Positions 21,928 to 32,020 of a stretch of DNA of 64,000 nucleotides are shown here, in pieces (position 1 is the stretch's first letter; each line of letters begins with the position of its first letter). This DNA comes from Metridium senile (lineage: Eukaryota > Cnidaria > Anthozoa > Actiniaria > Metridiidae), in assembly GCA_949775045.1 (NCBI GenBank), contig OX459105.1:5920069-5984068 (forward strand), in the 5' to 3' direction. The translations under genes were made by a program, and so were the position numbers. The notes under the pieces are model-generated. The model saw only the letters and a program-made list of their open reading frames with translations, was not told the DNA's origin and ran no database searches.

Positions 21928-22483
21928 GATTCGTATCAAAAAGTATGCAGTTTCAAAAGTATCCAGATCCGTGTAGCACTCTATAATATTACCACTTTCC
22001 TATTATCTGCTTATCGCTGCTTTTGTTGGTTATATTAATTTGTGTAAGCCTGATAAAAATAGACGCTTTAAAACGTTGATGATATACAGTACTGTATATT
22101 CAAAATAATAGTGAATGATCTGATCCCAAAGATAACCAAATAAAAAACAAACATCCCAACCAGCTCACTGATTATTGGTGCATGGCTACAATCTTGGACA
22201 TAAATAGTTAACACTCGCTTTAAATGCTTGTTTTTTATGCAATACTATCAATTTCACAACCATTTTCTACCCTACCCCTGATAAATCAATATTATCGGTG
22301 GCTAGCCTGACGCATCATTCCAGCGATTCGCTATCGAGGGAGGGGAGGGAGGGGGAGGGAGGGGGAGGGAGGGGGAGGTAGATAGTCACACAAGTCATCC
22401 AATTTGACGTCATTTGTTTGACGTGGTCTACACGGAGATTACAAGCAAATACAAACGCGAACTATACTCTGCTTACCATGGCT

Positions 22484-22960
22484 TGACAGCTCTTGTGTAG
22501 ACTGAGAAATAAAATATCACTCTCTATTAATGAATATCATGACATTAACACAAATAAATGCATTCTCAGTAGCCAGTCTCCATAACAACTGTCAGTCATT
22601 ATCAAAGCTTTAAAGAAAACACAATAGTTGTTTCTGCACAGTGATTGGCTAAAAATTAAAATAAATAATATCAAGTGAACACAAATGATGTCTGATTACA
22701 AAAGAACTTTCTTAAGTCTTTTGAAAAATATGTCAATTTAGCATTTTGGTTAATGCACTACTTTTACTTGCTTGACAGCTCTTGTGTAGACTGAGAAAAT
22801 ATTACTATCTATTAATGAATATCTACCCTGCGAGCTGAGGTTCCTTTCTCTTACCTAGAATGACTAGAGAGAGGAAGAAATCTCTGCTCACAGGGTATTA
22901 ATATCACAACATTAACACGAAAAATGCATTCTCAGTAGCCAGTCTCCATTAAAATATGTT
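22484..22960. repeat. Direct repeat of about 105 bp, one copy split by a 74-bp MITE
   Basis: GCTTGACAGCTCTTGTGTAG ... GCATTCTCAGTAGCCAGTCT occurs at 22484-22588 and 22769-22951. The second copy is interrupted at 22824-22897 by a MITE with TACCCTGCGAGC / GCTCACAGGGTA ends and a 6-bp AATATC duplication. Confidence 0.75.
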
Positions 22961-23034
22961 TTCTTTGTCATCACAAGTAAGACTACATGTCATTTTAAAA
23001 GCTAACTAATATGTTAAATCTCTCTTATCTACAG

Positions 23035-23503
23035 TGAGGAGCTCATCAATAAGGTAAGTTACATATCATTTCATTTCAAATATTAATATGAAACAACAGT
23101 TCAACAAATAGGAAACTGAAAGAAAAAAATATAAGAGTATGAAGGAAAAGTAACCTTAATGAACAAAGAGAACGATCAAATAGAGAAAAAAGAAATGAAG
23201 GAAATTGAGATAAATAAATTCAATTTGTTATTTACTATTATTATAATTATAACTATTTCTATTTATAAGAACATAAAAAAAATAGTTATGATTTTTTACT
23301 TTTACTCAACAGTCTAGCCCTAAACAACCTGCAAGGTTAGTACATCAAACAGTGCTTATTTATCTCAATAATAAAAACATCAACAAACACTTTTAGTAAC
23401 TACCAATATCGATGGTGGAACTTAATTTTTTTTATTTTGTATTTTACAGATTTGTAGTTGAAGATTGTGACGATGACGAAAGCCCCCTCTTGTTCCTCTG
23501 CAG
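23035..23503 (+). CDS. Three consecutive mini-exons of an unidentified gene
   Basis: Exons 23035-23053 (19 bp), 23313-23335 (23 bp) and 23450-23503 (54 bp) each have a clear acceptor (TTATCTACAG, ACTCAACAG, TATTTTACAG) and donor (GTAAGT, GTTAGT, GTAATT). Joined, they stay open in one frame: EELINK-SSPKQPAR-FVVEDCDDDESPLLFLC. The first exon needs two bases from an upstream exon and the last passes two bases on. The peptide has an acidic DCDDDE cluster, but I do not recognise the family. Further exons were not found. The next intron contains the 23530-24140 satellite, and the module C duplication starts near 24260. Confidence 0.6.
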
Positions 23504-23529
23504 GTAATTTTTGTCAGTTATTGTACGCA

Positions 23530-24140
23530 GTATTTAATTATCATTGTCATCATGTGCAAAGTTGTTGTCAGCATTACATATCTTTATCATTGTCATCATG
23601 TGCAAAGTTGTTGTCAGCATTACGTATCTTTATCATTGTCATCATGTGCAAAGTTGTTGTCAGCATTACATATCTTTATCATTGTCCTCATGTGCAAAGT
23701 TGTTGTCAGCATTACATATCTTTATCATTGTCCTCATGTGCAAAGTTGTTGTCAGCATTATGTATCTTTATCATTGTCATCAAAGTTGTTGTCAGCATTA
23801 CATATCTTTGTCATTGTCATCATGTGCAAAGTTGTTGTCAGCATTACATATCTTTATCATTGTCCTCATGTGCAAAGTTGTTGTCAGCATTATGTATCTT
23901 TATCATTGTCATCAAAGTTGTTGTCAGCATTACATATCTTTGTCATTGTCATCATGTGCAAAGTTGTTGTCAGCATTACGTATCTTTATCATTGTCATCA
24001 TGTGCAAAGTTGTTGAAAACATTACATATCTTTATCATTGTCATCATGTGCAAAGTTGTTGTCAGCATTACGTATCTTTATCATTGTCATCATGTGCAAA
24101 GTTGTTGAAAACATTACGTATCTTTATCATTGCCATCATG
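23530..24140. repeat. 46-bp minisatellite (ATCATGTGCAAAGTTGTTGT...)
   Basis: About 13 units of CATGTGCAAAG TTGTTGTCAGCATTACATAT CTTTATCATTGTCAT, with shorter variants lacking ATGTGC. At the start of the intron after the mini-exon at 23503. It is open in all three plus frames because of its composition; not coding. Confidence 0.93.
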
Positions 24141-24259
24141 CATCGTCATAGTTGAATTGCTCATGTGAGGGATGCTTGATAACTGATTTTCATTCTCATG
24201 AGATGTTAAATATAACTAAATACATCGCTTTATGTTCAAACTGTATTTGTAAAACTTTG

Positions 24260-26231
24260 TGGTTGAAAATATACCTCATAGTTAATATACCACTTTATGA
24301 ACATCAGAGCCATCATCATTTTTATTATTGGTGTTAATTATTATGATGATCATTGACCTCTACGATTATCATTATACAATATATGAAAGTTAATAGTGTA
24401 ACAGTAATATTTAGAAGGTTTTAAATAGAGTAAAAATAACTGAAACATTCGAATGACTATAACGTTAACCGGGCGTTAATCGCGTTGAAAAATGTTCAAT
24501 AAAAAAGCCAAGTTCTGCGTCTTCTTTCTTCAATTCATATCTTAGTTCCCGACGTAACCAATCGAACGAAATCGAACGTTCGATTCAATCGAATTCGATG
24601 GAATTCAATCGAATGATTGGATTCGAGTGTATTCGGTAATCGAATGAAATCGAATTCACAACTTTTTTTGAGCCAATCGAACATAATCGAACATTTGATT
24701 GTTAAATCATTCGATTTTCTTCGATTTTGATTTTCTAGCGCGGCAATCACTTTGATTATCGTTCGGAAATCGAACACAATCAAGCATTCGATTGCGTTCG
24801 GAAATCGAATTTAATCGAATTCACAACTTTTTTAGTATTCGATTTCATTCGATTACCAAACGCAATCGAATCCATGCAATCATTTGATTGGATTTGTTTG
24901 CGTTCGATCATCGAATCGTTCGATTGGTTACGTCGGGCTTAGTTTTACTCAATTTACATACTTATATATCTCACCTTGTATATTATCTTCCATTTGTGTC
25001 TTTTTTTACCCTTAATCTCCACAAAAACACCAACTTTCACAAACATTTTATAAACCTGCCAAATTAAATATGGCGACGTCAGCTGTTCCAACAAGGCGTT
25101 CCTTGCACTCATTCACAATCTCTTTCGGAAAAAAAACAGGGAGCCCACACAAATGTATTTACAAATCATTTTGAGGTTTACGCCAAATAAATGAAAAGGT
25201 TTAGAGGCGGAAATAACGATTAGAACAATTCTTGTGATACCTCACATATCCAAAATACGTCTAAATGACTTCAAAATGCGACAAAACTAATAACCTATTG
25301 ATATATTTGAAAGTTACATCACATTTTGAAGTCATGAAGATGAAACTATGTTCATTAAAGACAATCTTTATAATTCTAAGTATATCTGATTTTAGACACA
25401 AATTACATTGCTTGGGCTACCTGTGCTCAATATATAATACATTAGTCAGAAAATAAGGGGAGGGGTCAGGTACAATTCAAAGAGTAAAACTGATAAGCTC
25501 CAGTTTTCAACGAGGGTTTCTTTTTACAATTTTTTTGGAGTGGGGCTGGTTGAAGTCAATGATGTTAGATATTAACCTATGATCTTTTTATTGTAGATAT
25601 CGCTAGATTTAGCCATCTGCCTTTTCGTTAGATTCATCGTTTTATCATTTATCGTTTATATTACATTCTACGGGGCGATTGAAAACTACCCACTCTAATC
25701 TTGCACGAAAACGAGGCTGAACCATAAAACTGAATGAAAGCTACATGGTCTTAATTTGGTATTTTTTCAATGCAGTATTACCTTTTTTGATAGTCTGAGA
25801 TGTTGTACTGAATATCATCGTTTGTAGAGATAATTATACGGGTCACGTGACCGGAAGTTAAGACTCAATTTCCTGGTTATCCTAAAAATGACTTATAAAT
25901 TGACTAAACATGACTAAACATGAAACTACAAATGAATGCTCGATTCTACTAACTTTATAATAATAACTGTCATACAATATTTAAACCTTTCATAATATTT
26001 GAGATATGCTTTAAAACCATTAATTTCCAGCTGAATTCCATTAGGCATAATTCCTCTTTAGATATTTGCTAGAAATAAAAGTAACCCCAAATTTTCTTTG
26101 CTCTAATAACAATGGTTGATTAGCAAAACCATAACAAAATACGTCACTGTACGTCCACCTATATTACGTAGGAATATTCACGGTATTATATTTCAGACAA
26201 CTCGCTACAAGGACACTATAACGCTACAATT
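24260..26231. other. Segmental duplication, module C distal part
   Basis: Parallels 54385-56582 with about 95% identity by eye. Shared landmarks are ATGATGATCATTGACCTCTA, GGAGTGGGGCTGGTTGAAGT and ACGGGTCACGTGACCGGAAG. Differences are the 24548-24937 element here and the 54431-54762 and 55925-56211 elements in D. A short ATG ORF beginning MATSAVPTRRSL (25071 and 55132) occurs in both copies, but its 3' half diverges and its coding status is doubtful. Confidence 0.8.
24548..24937. mobile_element. 390-bp element built of ATCGAA motifs, CCCGACGTAACC termini, 7-bp TSD
   Basis: Perfect terminal inverted repeats CCCGACGTAACC...GGTTACGTCGGG, flanked by a 7-bp duplication CTTAGTT (24541-24547, 24938-24944). 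The paralogous site in module D (about 54997-55012, ATATCTCAGTTTTACTC) is empty. Almost the whole body consists of ATCGAA/TTCGAT words in both orientations, around two dozen, with a repeated phrase TCGAATTCACAACTTTTTT (24650-24668 and 24815-24833). Shares its terminus with 7268-8638. Confidence 0.9.
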
Positions 26232-26342
26232 ATGTTCAAATTATGTATAGTTATCATTGCTCTTTTAATCGCTTTACCGCTGATCAACCCTACCACTTGG
26301 ACAAAGGAAGTCCCCACCCCCTCCCTCCCCCGGGATGTTTGA
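26232..26342 (+). pseudogene. Small signal-peptide ORF, module C copy, frameshifted
   Basis: Starts MFKLCIVIIALL like the copy at 56583, but a 7-bp deficit after codon 12 changes the frame, and it stops at 36 codons (TGA at 26340). The 3' half (about 26343-26480, ...TACACCCTTTCAGAGAAAC) still aligns with 57658-57790. Confidence 0.5.
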
Positions 26343-26629
26343 CCTCCTGTTTACTCGGTTTACCGATCTCTTGAAGATCTTACGCTACAAATATATACCG
26401 CTGTACTGGCTGTACTAGTCAACGCCGTCGCGCCTAACTACACCCTTTCAGAGAAACTTTGTCACCCGCGAAGTGAAAACCTTATAAGGTAGTAGCGCAG
26501 GGTACCATGGGTAACATATGTAAATTTTATTGGGCCACAGGGATTTAATATTTTAATTTTTTTAGGGAATTCATGGCCACATTGCTACACTTGTCAATAT
26601 GTTATTGAGAAATGACCGTTTTGACTTAT

Positions 26630-27200
26630 TATTTACAGTAAATATAGAATAGTACGTTATTTACAATTAATGAAAAATACACTATAAGAGTACTCTTCTA
26701 GATTTTACATTTAAATATAGAACACGTTATTTACAATTAATGAAGATTTCACTATAAGTGTACTCTTCTAGATTTTTATCAAATAATATAGAATATATAA
26801 ATGTACACAGAATTAAAAGGAAAATAAAACAAAAAACAGTAAACACAACTTGTGAACACAAACTTGCCAAATGATATTACTTAAGAGCTGGTTCAATGAA
26901 TTTCCATTTATCAATTTGTTTATACACAACATTTCTTGTTTTCGCAATATGGTATTCTACATTTTGGTTATAACTTAAAATATTAAGAAAACTATTTAAT
27001 GAGGGCCTTTGCAATTTATCTCTCCACTTATATACTGTTATTTTAAAATACAATATAATATAATTCACTATTCTATCGTCCACACCTAGAATAATGTTTT
27101 CGTAATTGCTTTCAGGTAATTTTATTTCATACTTCTCAAAGTGATTTCTTATATCATAATAGAGGTTCTTTGATTCCACGCAGTCCACAAACTTATTTTG
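26630..27200 (-). mobile_element. 5'-truncated non-LTR retrotransposon (LINE) fragment
   Basis: Insertion present in module C and absent from D (about 57890-57905). Flanked by the direct repeat TTTGACTTAT (26620-26629 and 27201-27210). On the minus strand it encodes a reverse-transcriptase C-terminal tail and then a 3' UTR with an approximately 80-bp tandem duplication (CGTTATTTACAATTAATGAA repeated). No poly(A) tail is evident. Confidence 0.7.
26877..27188 (-). pseudogene. C-terminal end of a LINE reverse-transcriptase polyprotein
   Basis: The 103-residue open frame contains VNYIILYFKITVYKWRDK and NVEYHIAKTRNVVYKQIDKW. These match the usual pattern after the RT domain of non-LTR ORF2 proteins (a hydrophobic 'N-ILL-K-YIYK' helix, then an 'E-IAK...KW' end). 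The RT catalytic domain is missing, so it is inactive. Family assignment rests on pattern memory only. Confidence 0.55.
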
Positions 27201-27383
27201 TTTGACTTATCAATCAACAAGAAAGGCGTTCCGAATGAACATTTAGTTTCTGAAACGATCCATGATCCTTTCCGCCACTAGTTTGTTTGCTTTTCGACGG
27301 GTGACAAACTTTCTCGGAAACGGTGTATCTACAATATCTATCTTCAATAATTCTAATGATTTGAATGGAACTCATTGATAATG

Positions 27384-28745
27384 ATGACAATAGCGATGAT
27401 TATCATAATGATGATGACAATAACCATATAACGATGATTATTATAATGATGATGATGACAATAACGATATAACGACGATTATTATAATGATGATGATGAC
27501 AATAACGATATAACGATGATTATTATAATGATGATGATGACAATAACGATGTAACGATGATTATTATAATGATGATGATGACAATAACGATGTAACGATG
27601 ATTATCATAATGATGATAATGACAATAACGATGTAACGATGATTATCATAATGATGATGATGACAATAACGATACTAACGATGATTACTATAATGATGAT
27701 GATGACAATAACGATATAACGACGATTATTATAATGATGTTGATGACAATAACGATATAACGATGATTATTATAATGATGATGATGACAATAACGATGTA
27801 ACGATGATTATTATAATGATGATGATGACAATAACGATGTAACGATGATTATCATAATGATGATGATGACAATAACGATACTAACGATGATTATTATAAT
27901 GATGATGATGATGACAATAACGATATAACGACGATTATTATAATGATGATGATGACAATAACGATATAACGATGATTATTATAATGATGATGATGACAAT
28001 AACAATATAACGATGATTATTATAATGATGATGATGACAATAACGATATAACGATGATTATTATAATGATGATGATGACAATAACAATATAACGATGATT
28101 ATTATAATGATGATGATGACAATAACGATATAACGATGATTATTATAATGATGATGACAATAACGATATAACGATGATTATTATAATGATGATGATGACA
28201 ATAACGATATAACGATGATTATCATAATGATGATGACAATAACAATATAACGATGATTATCATAATGATGATGATGACAATAACGATATAACGATGATTA
28301 TTATAATGATGATGATGACAATAACAATATAACGATGATTATTAAAATGATGATGATGACAATAACGATATAACGATGATTATCATAATGATGATGACAA
28401 TAACGATATAACGATGATTATCATAATGATGATGATGACAATAACAATATAACGATAATTATCATAATGATGATGACAATAACGATGATTATTATAATGA
28501 TGATGATGACAATAACGATATAACGATGATTATGATAATGATGATGATGACAATAACGATATAACGATAATTATCATAATGATGATGATGATAATAACGA
28601 TGATTATTATAATGATGATGATGACAATAACGATATAACGATGATTATTATAATGATGACAATAACGATATAACGATGATTATCATAATGATGATGATGA
28701 CAATAACAATATAACGATGATTATTATAATGATGATGATAACGAT
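27384..28745. repeat. 38-41 bp satellite, module C
   Basis: About 33 units of GACAATAACGATATAACGAT GATTATTATAATGATGATGAT with 38- and 41-bp length variants (one GAT more or less) and ATAACAATA / GTAACG variants. Same array as 58060-59045 in module D. Non-coding. Confidence 0.95.
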
Positions 28746-28998
28746 GGTATTTAATATACAACAAATTAAAAATCTGCAAAATTTCAAAATTTCTTGCAAA
28801 CGGCATTTCCAACGCACTTAGTCATGATCTTTTATCTTTATAGTAACTTAGCCAACTCTGTTTTGTATCTATTGATGTAATGTATTTATCTTTCTTTGAC
28901 AGGGATCTATTTAAATTAGCTATGCTAGACTAGATACCCTGTATAAATATTGATTAAATAAAATAAACAACATTGAACAATAATAATAAAAACAGTAA
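28746..28998. other. Module flank downstream of the satellite
   Basis: Matches 59046-59290 (GATGGTATTTAATATACAAC, CTAGATACCCTGTATAAATA). No gene seen. Confidence 0.7.
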
Positions 28999-29009
28999 AT
29001 GATAACAAC

Positions 29010-29105
<96 letters not shown>

Positions 29106-29390
29106 GCACTTTATTTCAATAGGGTAACTAGAATTACACAAGTAATTTTTATCTAGGCCCTACATATATACATACATACATACATACTTACATAAAATTT
29201 AAATAAGAAATATAAACAAGTAAATTAAGATGATAAAAATATAAAACTATCTAAATGCAGTTTTAAAATCTCTAAATTAAAAAAACGACCTAAAGTAATT
29301 CATGTTTCAAGCTTTTCTAAATGTAATTTGAAAATTCCTAATTTGAAAAAAGTACAACCTAAGATAAGTTCATGTTTTCCAGCTTGATAA
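28999..29390 (-). mobile_element. Retroposon (SINE/LINE 3' end) with (ATT)n tail
   Basis: Present in module C only; module D reads GTAAATGATAATGACAACC without it. On the minus strand it runs from GCTGGAAAACATGAACTTAT to GAAATAAAGTGCTTT followed by about 33 ATT units (29010-29105), the 3' organisation of a microsatellite-tailed retroposon. The flanks share TGATAA(TGA). Confidence 0.65.
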
Positions 29391-30080
29391 TGATAATGAC
29401 AACCTTGCAATAAGTACTGAACTACTCAATTTATTTGTACATTACGTCACAAACTGTAACAAGTCTGATTCAAACAAGATACTTATCGCTTAAATGATAT
29501 TGTCTGCTTTTAACACTCTGAGCATCAAACTAAGTTATGATTACAGTCTTTGCTGCTATAGTTATATAATCTCTCTTTACAATAGTTTATATCCTTTAAC
29601 AATCTATTGTAACAAACTTACATACTAATGGCATAATTCTAGATTCTTGTAAAATATACAAAGACAATATCCCAGAGCTATTCAAACAATCTTCCAGGAA
29701 TTACTAACAAAGAACATTCTAGTACATTCTTGTTTATAAAGTATATATGTTGACTTTGTCACAATTAACAAACATACAAGTTGATAAATGTTTATAATGA
29801 TATGATAACTAGGGACCAAATATATCATGCTGATAAATCATAGCATAAAGCAAGGATGCATTGATGTGAATGTTGTCACCGTCCTACAGCGTGAGGTCCC
29901 CAGGTATCACGTGATATAAAACTACTAACATTAATAATTGATATCTATAAACTACAAATATAGACTTATTTTGGTATGAAGTTACTGGTATATTATCATT
30001 AACAAATACTGATAGCAAAAGTGCTAGAATAGAGGCATATATATACTACTACTTTTGATTCAATGAACTGACTTATTATT
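29391..30080. other. Module C distal flank
   Basis: Non-coding. Matches 59291-59956 and, more weakly, 13921-14384. No gene seen. Confidence 0.7.
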
Positions 30081-30100
30081 AGCCAATCAATCAATCAATA

Positions 30101-30271
30101 GACCTCTTTACCTCCGTATGCAAATTGCCCATTTCAGACCACGTGTCATTCTCTTGAGAATTGCTCTTTTATGATAAACGTGTTATATCATTTACATGTG
30201 AAATAAACATTTCCCAAGGGTAGCATCACGTGATCTGAAATGGGACAACAAACAAGAAATGTAAAGAGGTC
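30101..30271. mobile_element. 171-bp MITE, GACCTCTTTAC termini, copy 1
   Basis: Left GACCTCTTTACCTCCGTATG and right ...GTAAAGAGGTC are inverted, with an inner TTTCAGACCACGTG / CACGTGATCTGAAA pair. TA on both sides. Nearly identical to the copy 424 bp downstream. Confidence 0.8.
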
Positions 30272-30290
30272 TATCAATCAATCAATCAAC

Positions 30291-30321
<31 letters not shown>

Positions 30322-30322
30322 C

Positions 30323-30361
<39 letters not shown>

Positions 30362-30382
30362 CCAACCAACCAACCAATCAAC

Positions 30383-30434
<52 letters not shown>

Positions 30435-30483
30435 TAAACCAACCCACCCACCCACCAACCAACCGACCAATCAATTAACCAAC

Positions 30484-30524
<41 letters not shown>

Positions 30525-30695
30525 GACCTCTTTACCTCCGTATGCAAATTGCCCATTTCAGACCACGTGTCATTCTCTTGAGAATTGTTCTTTGATGATA
30601 AACGTGTTATATCATTTACATGTGAAAGAAACATTTCCCAAGGGTAGCATCACGTGATCTGAAATGGGACAACAAACAAGAAAGGTAAAGAGGTC
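30525..30695. mobile_element. 171-bp MITE, GACCTCTTTAC termini, copy 2
   Basis: Differs from copy 1 at only a few positions (for example GTTCTTTGATG versus GCTCTTTTATG). TA-flanked and embedded in AATC repeats, so it arose either by a second insertion or by duplication of the array. Confidence 0.8.
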
Positions 30696-30704
30696 TATTG
30701 ATCG

Positions 30705-30742
<38 letters not shown>

Positions 30743-30905
30743 GAAATAAACATACCCACCAACCAACCAACCGACCAATCAATTATTCAATTAATCAATC
30801 AATCAATCAATCAATCAATCGATCAATCAATCATTCAATCAATCAATCAATCAATTAATCAATCAATCAATCAATCATTCATTCATTCATTCAATAAGTC
30901 AATAT

Positions 30906-32020
30906 AAATTGATGATAAATTGATCTTAGTTATAATTGCTTTGTGTTGTGTTGGTCATATTACATGTTGCAACATTTGTTATTTTTGTCAAGCAATTCAT
31001 GTACTTTTTTTCAGTAGTGTAAACCGATCGGTCATTATTATAATTATAATCAATTACATTTGATTCATCAATCTCTGTACTCGATGATTGCGTGACCTAA
31101 ATGATTACGTCACCAGATCACAGATATACAATAGCTGTTGTTACAGCTAAATACAAATGTTTTTAAACAATGGATTCTAGTACATGGCTCTTGGTGGAAA
31201 ATCAAAAACTTGACCTGAAATCCTCGACTTGAATCCATTGTTCAAAATCGTTTGCATATAACTGTAATAACAGCTATTACGCATGCGTTATTATTGACAG
31301 TTTTCTATAAGGGTTCTTCTGCTACAAATACTAATAATAAATGAAAACTAGCGAGTAAACTAGTATAATATGCTGTTAATATATAATGGCTTATTAAAAT
31401 GTAATTTGTAACACCGTAAAAATGATACTTTTAAGTAAAATTAAAACTTTACTGATGTTTCGAGCTTTAGCCGTTCGTTGGAGTAAATTAAGTGTTATTT
31501 TTTATGGTGTTACAGATTTCATTTTATTTGTTATCGTAAGTGTTATTTTTTATGGTGTTACAGATTTCATTTTATTTGTTATCGTAAGTGTTATTTTTTA
31601 TGGTGTTACAGATTTCATTTTATTTGTTATCGTAAGTGTTATTTTTTATGGTGTTACAGATTTCATTTTATTTGTTATCGTATACACCTAATTGCAAAAC
31701 CTTGTCCTGACTTTTGTGATTCAGTGGGAAAGAAACTTATTAAAAGACATAAGAAGGTCACTCACGCTCAAGTAATAACAAAAAAGAGAGTTAAGCTTGA
31801 GTTATTTTCTTTTGTCTTAATAAATTCCATTCCCGCTAAATTACAAATGTTAGGACAATTAGTTGCATGTACTAAAAATAAGCTAGTAAGATTTCTATCT
31901 TTTTTTTACTATACAATATATATCATAAGAGTTGAATAATACTTTAGTCAGTAATTCAATTAATTAATCATTCAATCAATGTCATCAAGTCAATCATCTA
32001 ACTGAGAAAACATGTATTGT
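30906..32020. other. 3' flank of TRIM-C
   Basis: Same layout as in D, with the 31125-31277 hairpin and 31407-31558 hairpin. The right arm of the latter is tandemly expanded (31488-31681). The segment 31690-31900 has no counterpart in the other modules. Confidence 0.7.
31488..31681. repeat. 48-bp tandem repeat, four copies, TRIM-C 3' flank
   Basis: Unit AAGTGTTATTTTTTATGGTG TTACAGATTTCATTTTATTT GTTATCGT, four essentially identical copies. Each contains AATAAA on the minus strand (from TTTATT), so the candidate poly(A) signal is multiplied. A single diverged unit exists in A and D. Confidence 0.9.

Larger units (their letters stand above)
20031..22428. mobile_element. 2.4-kb TA-flanked element with about 340-bp terminal inverted repeats
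   Basis: The left end GACCACGTCAAACAAAAGAC is the inverse of the right end GTCATTTGTTTGACGTGGTC, with TA on both sides. The arms run inward through TTGGATGATTTGCGTGAC, a homopolymer zone (21 C on the left; a GGGAGGGAGGGGG series on the right), GGAATGATGCGTCAGGCTAG and GGGATCAGATCATTCAC. No transposase-size ORF. The interior holds other repeats (20500-20830, 21572-21790, 21788-21927). Confidence 0.85.
30081..30905. repeat. (AATC)n array with two identical-length MITEs, module C
   Basis: Long AATC/AACC arrays interrupted at 30101-30271 and 30525-30695. Open frames through it encode only Asn-Gln-Ser-Ile repeats. Confidence 0.93.

Noticed and set aside
23458..24155. Three overlapping 150-216 aa frames rich in Cys/His/Ser
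   Set aside because: 46-bp minisatellite open in three frames; the exon ends at the donor at 23503.
25265..25456. 63-aa ORF conserved in modules C and D (25265-25456, 55322-55513)
   Set aside because: Conserved only as much as the surrounding non-coding duplication; three replacements in 63 codons show no protein-level constraint.
30240..30907. Asn-Gln-Ser-Ile repeat proteins
   Set aside because: Translation of (AATC)n.
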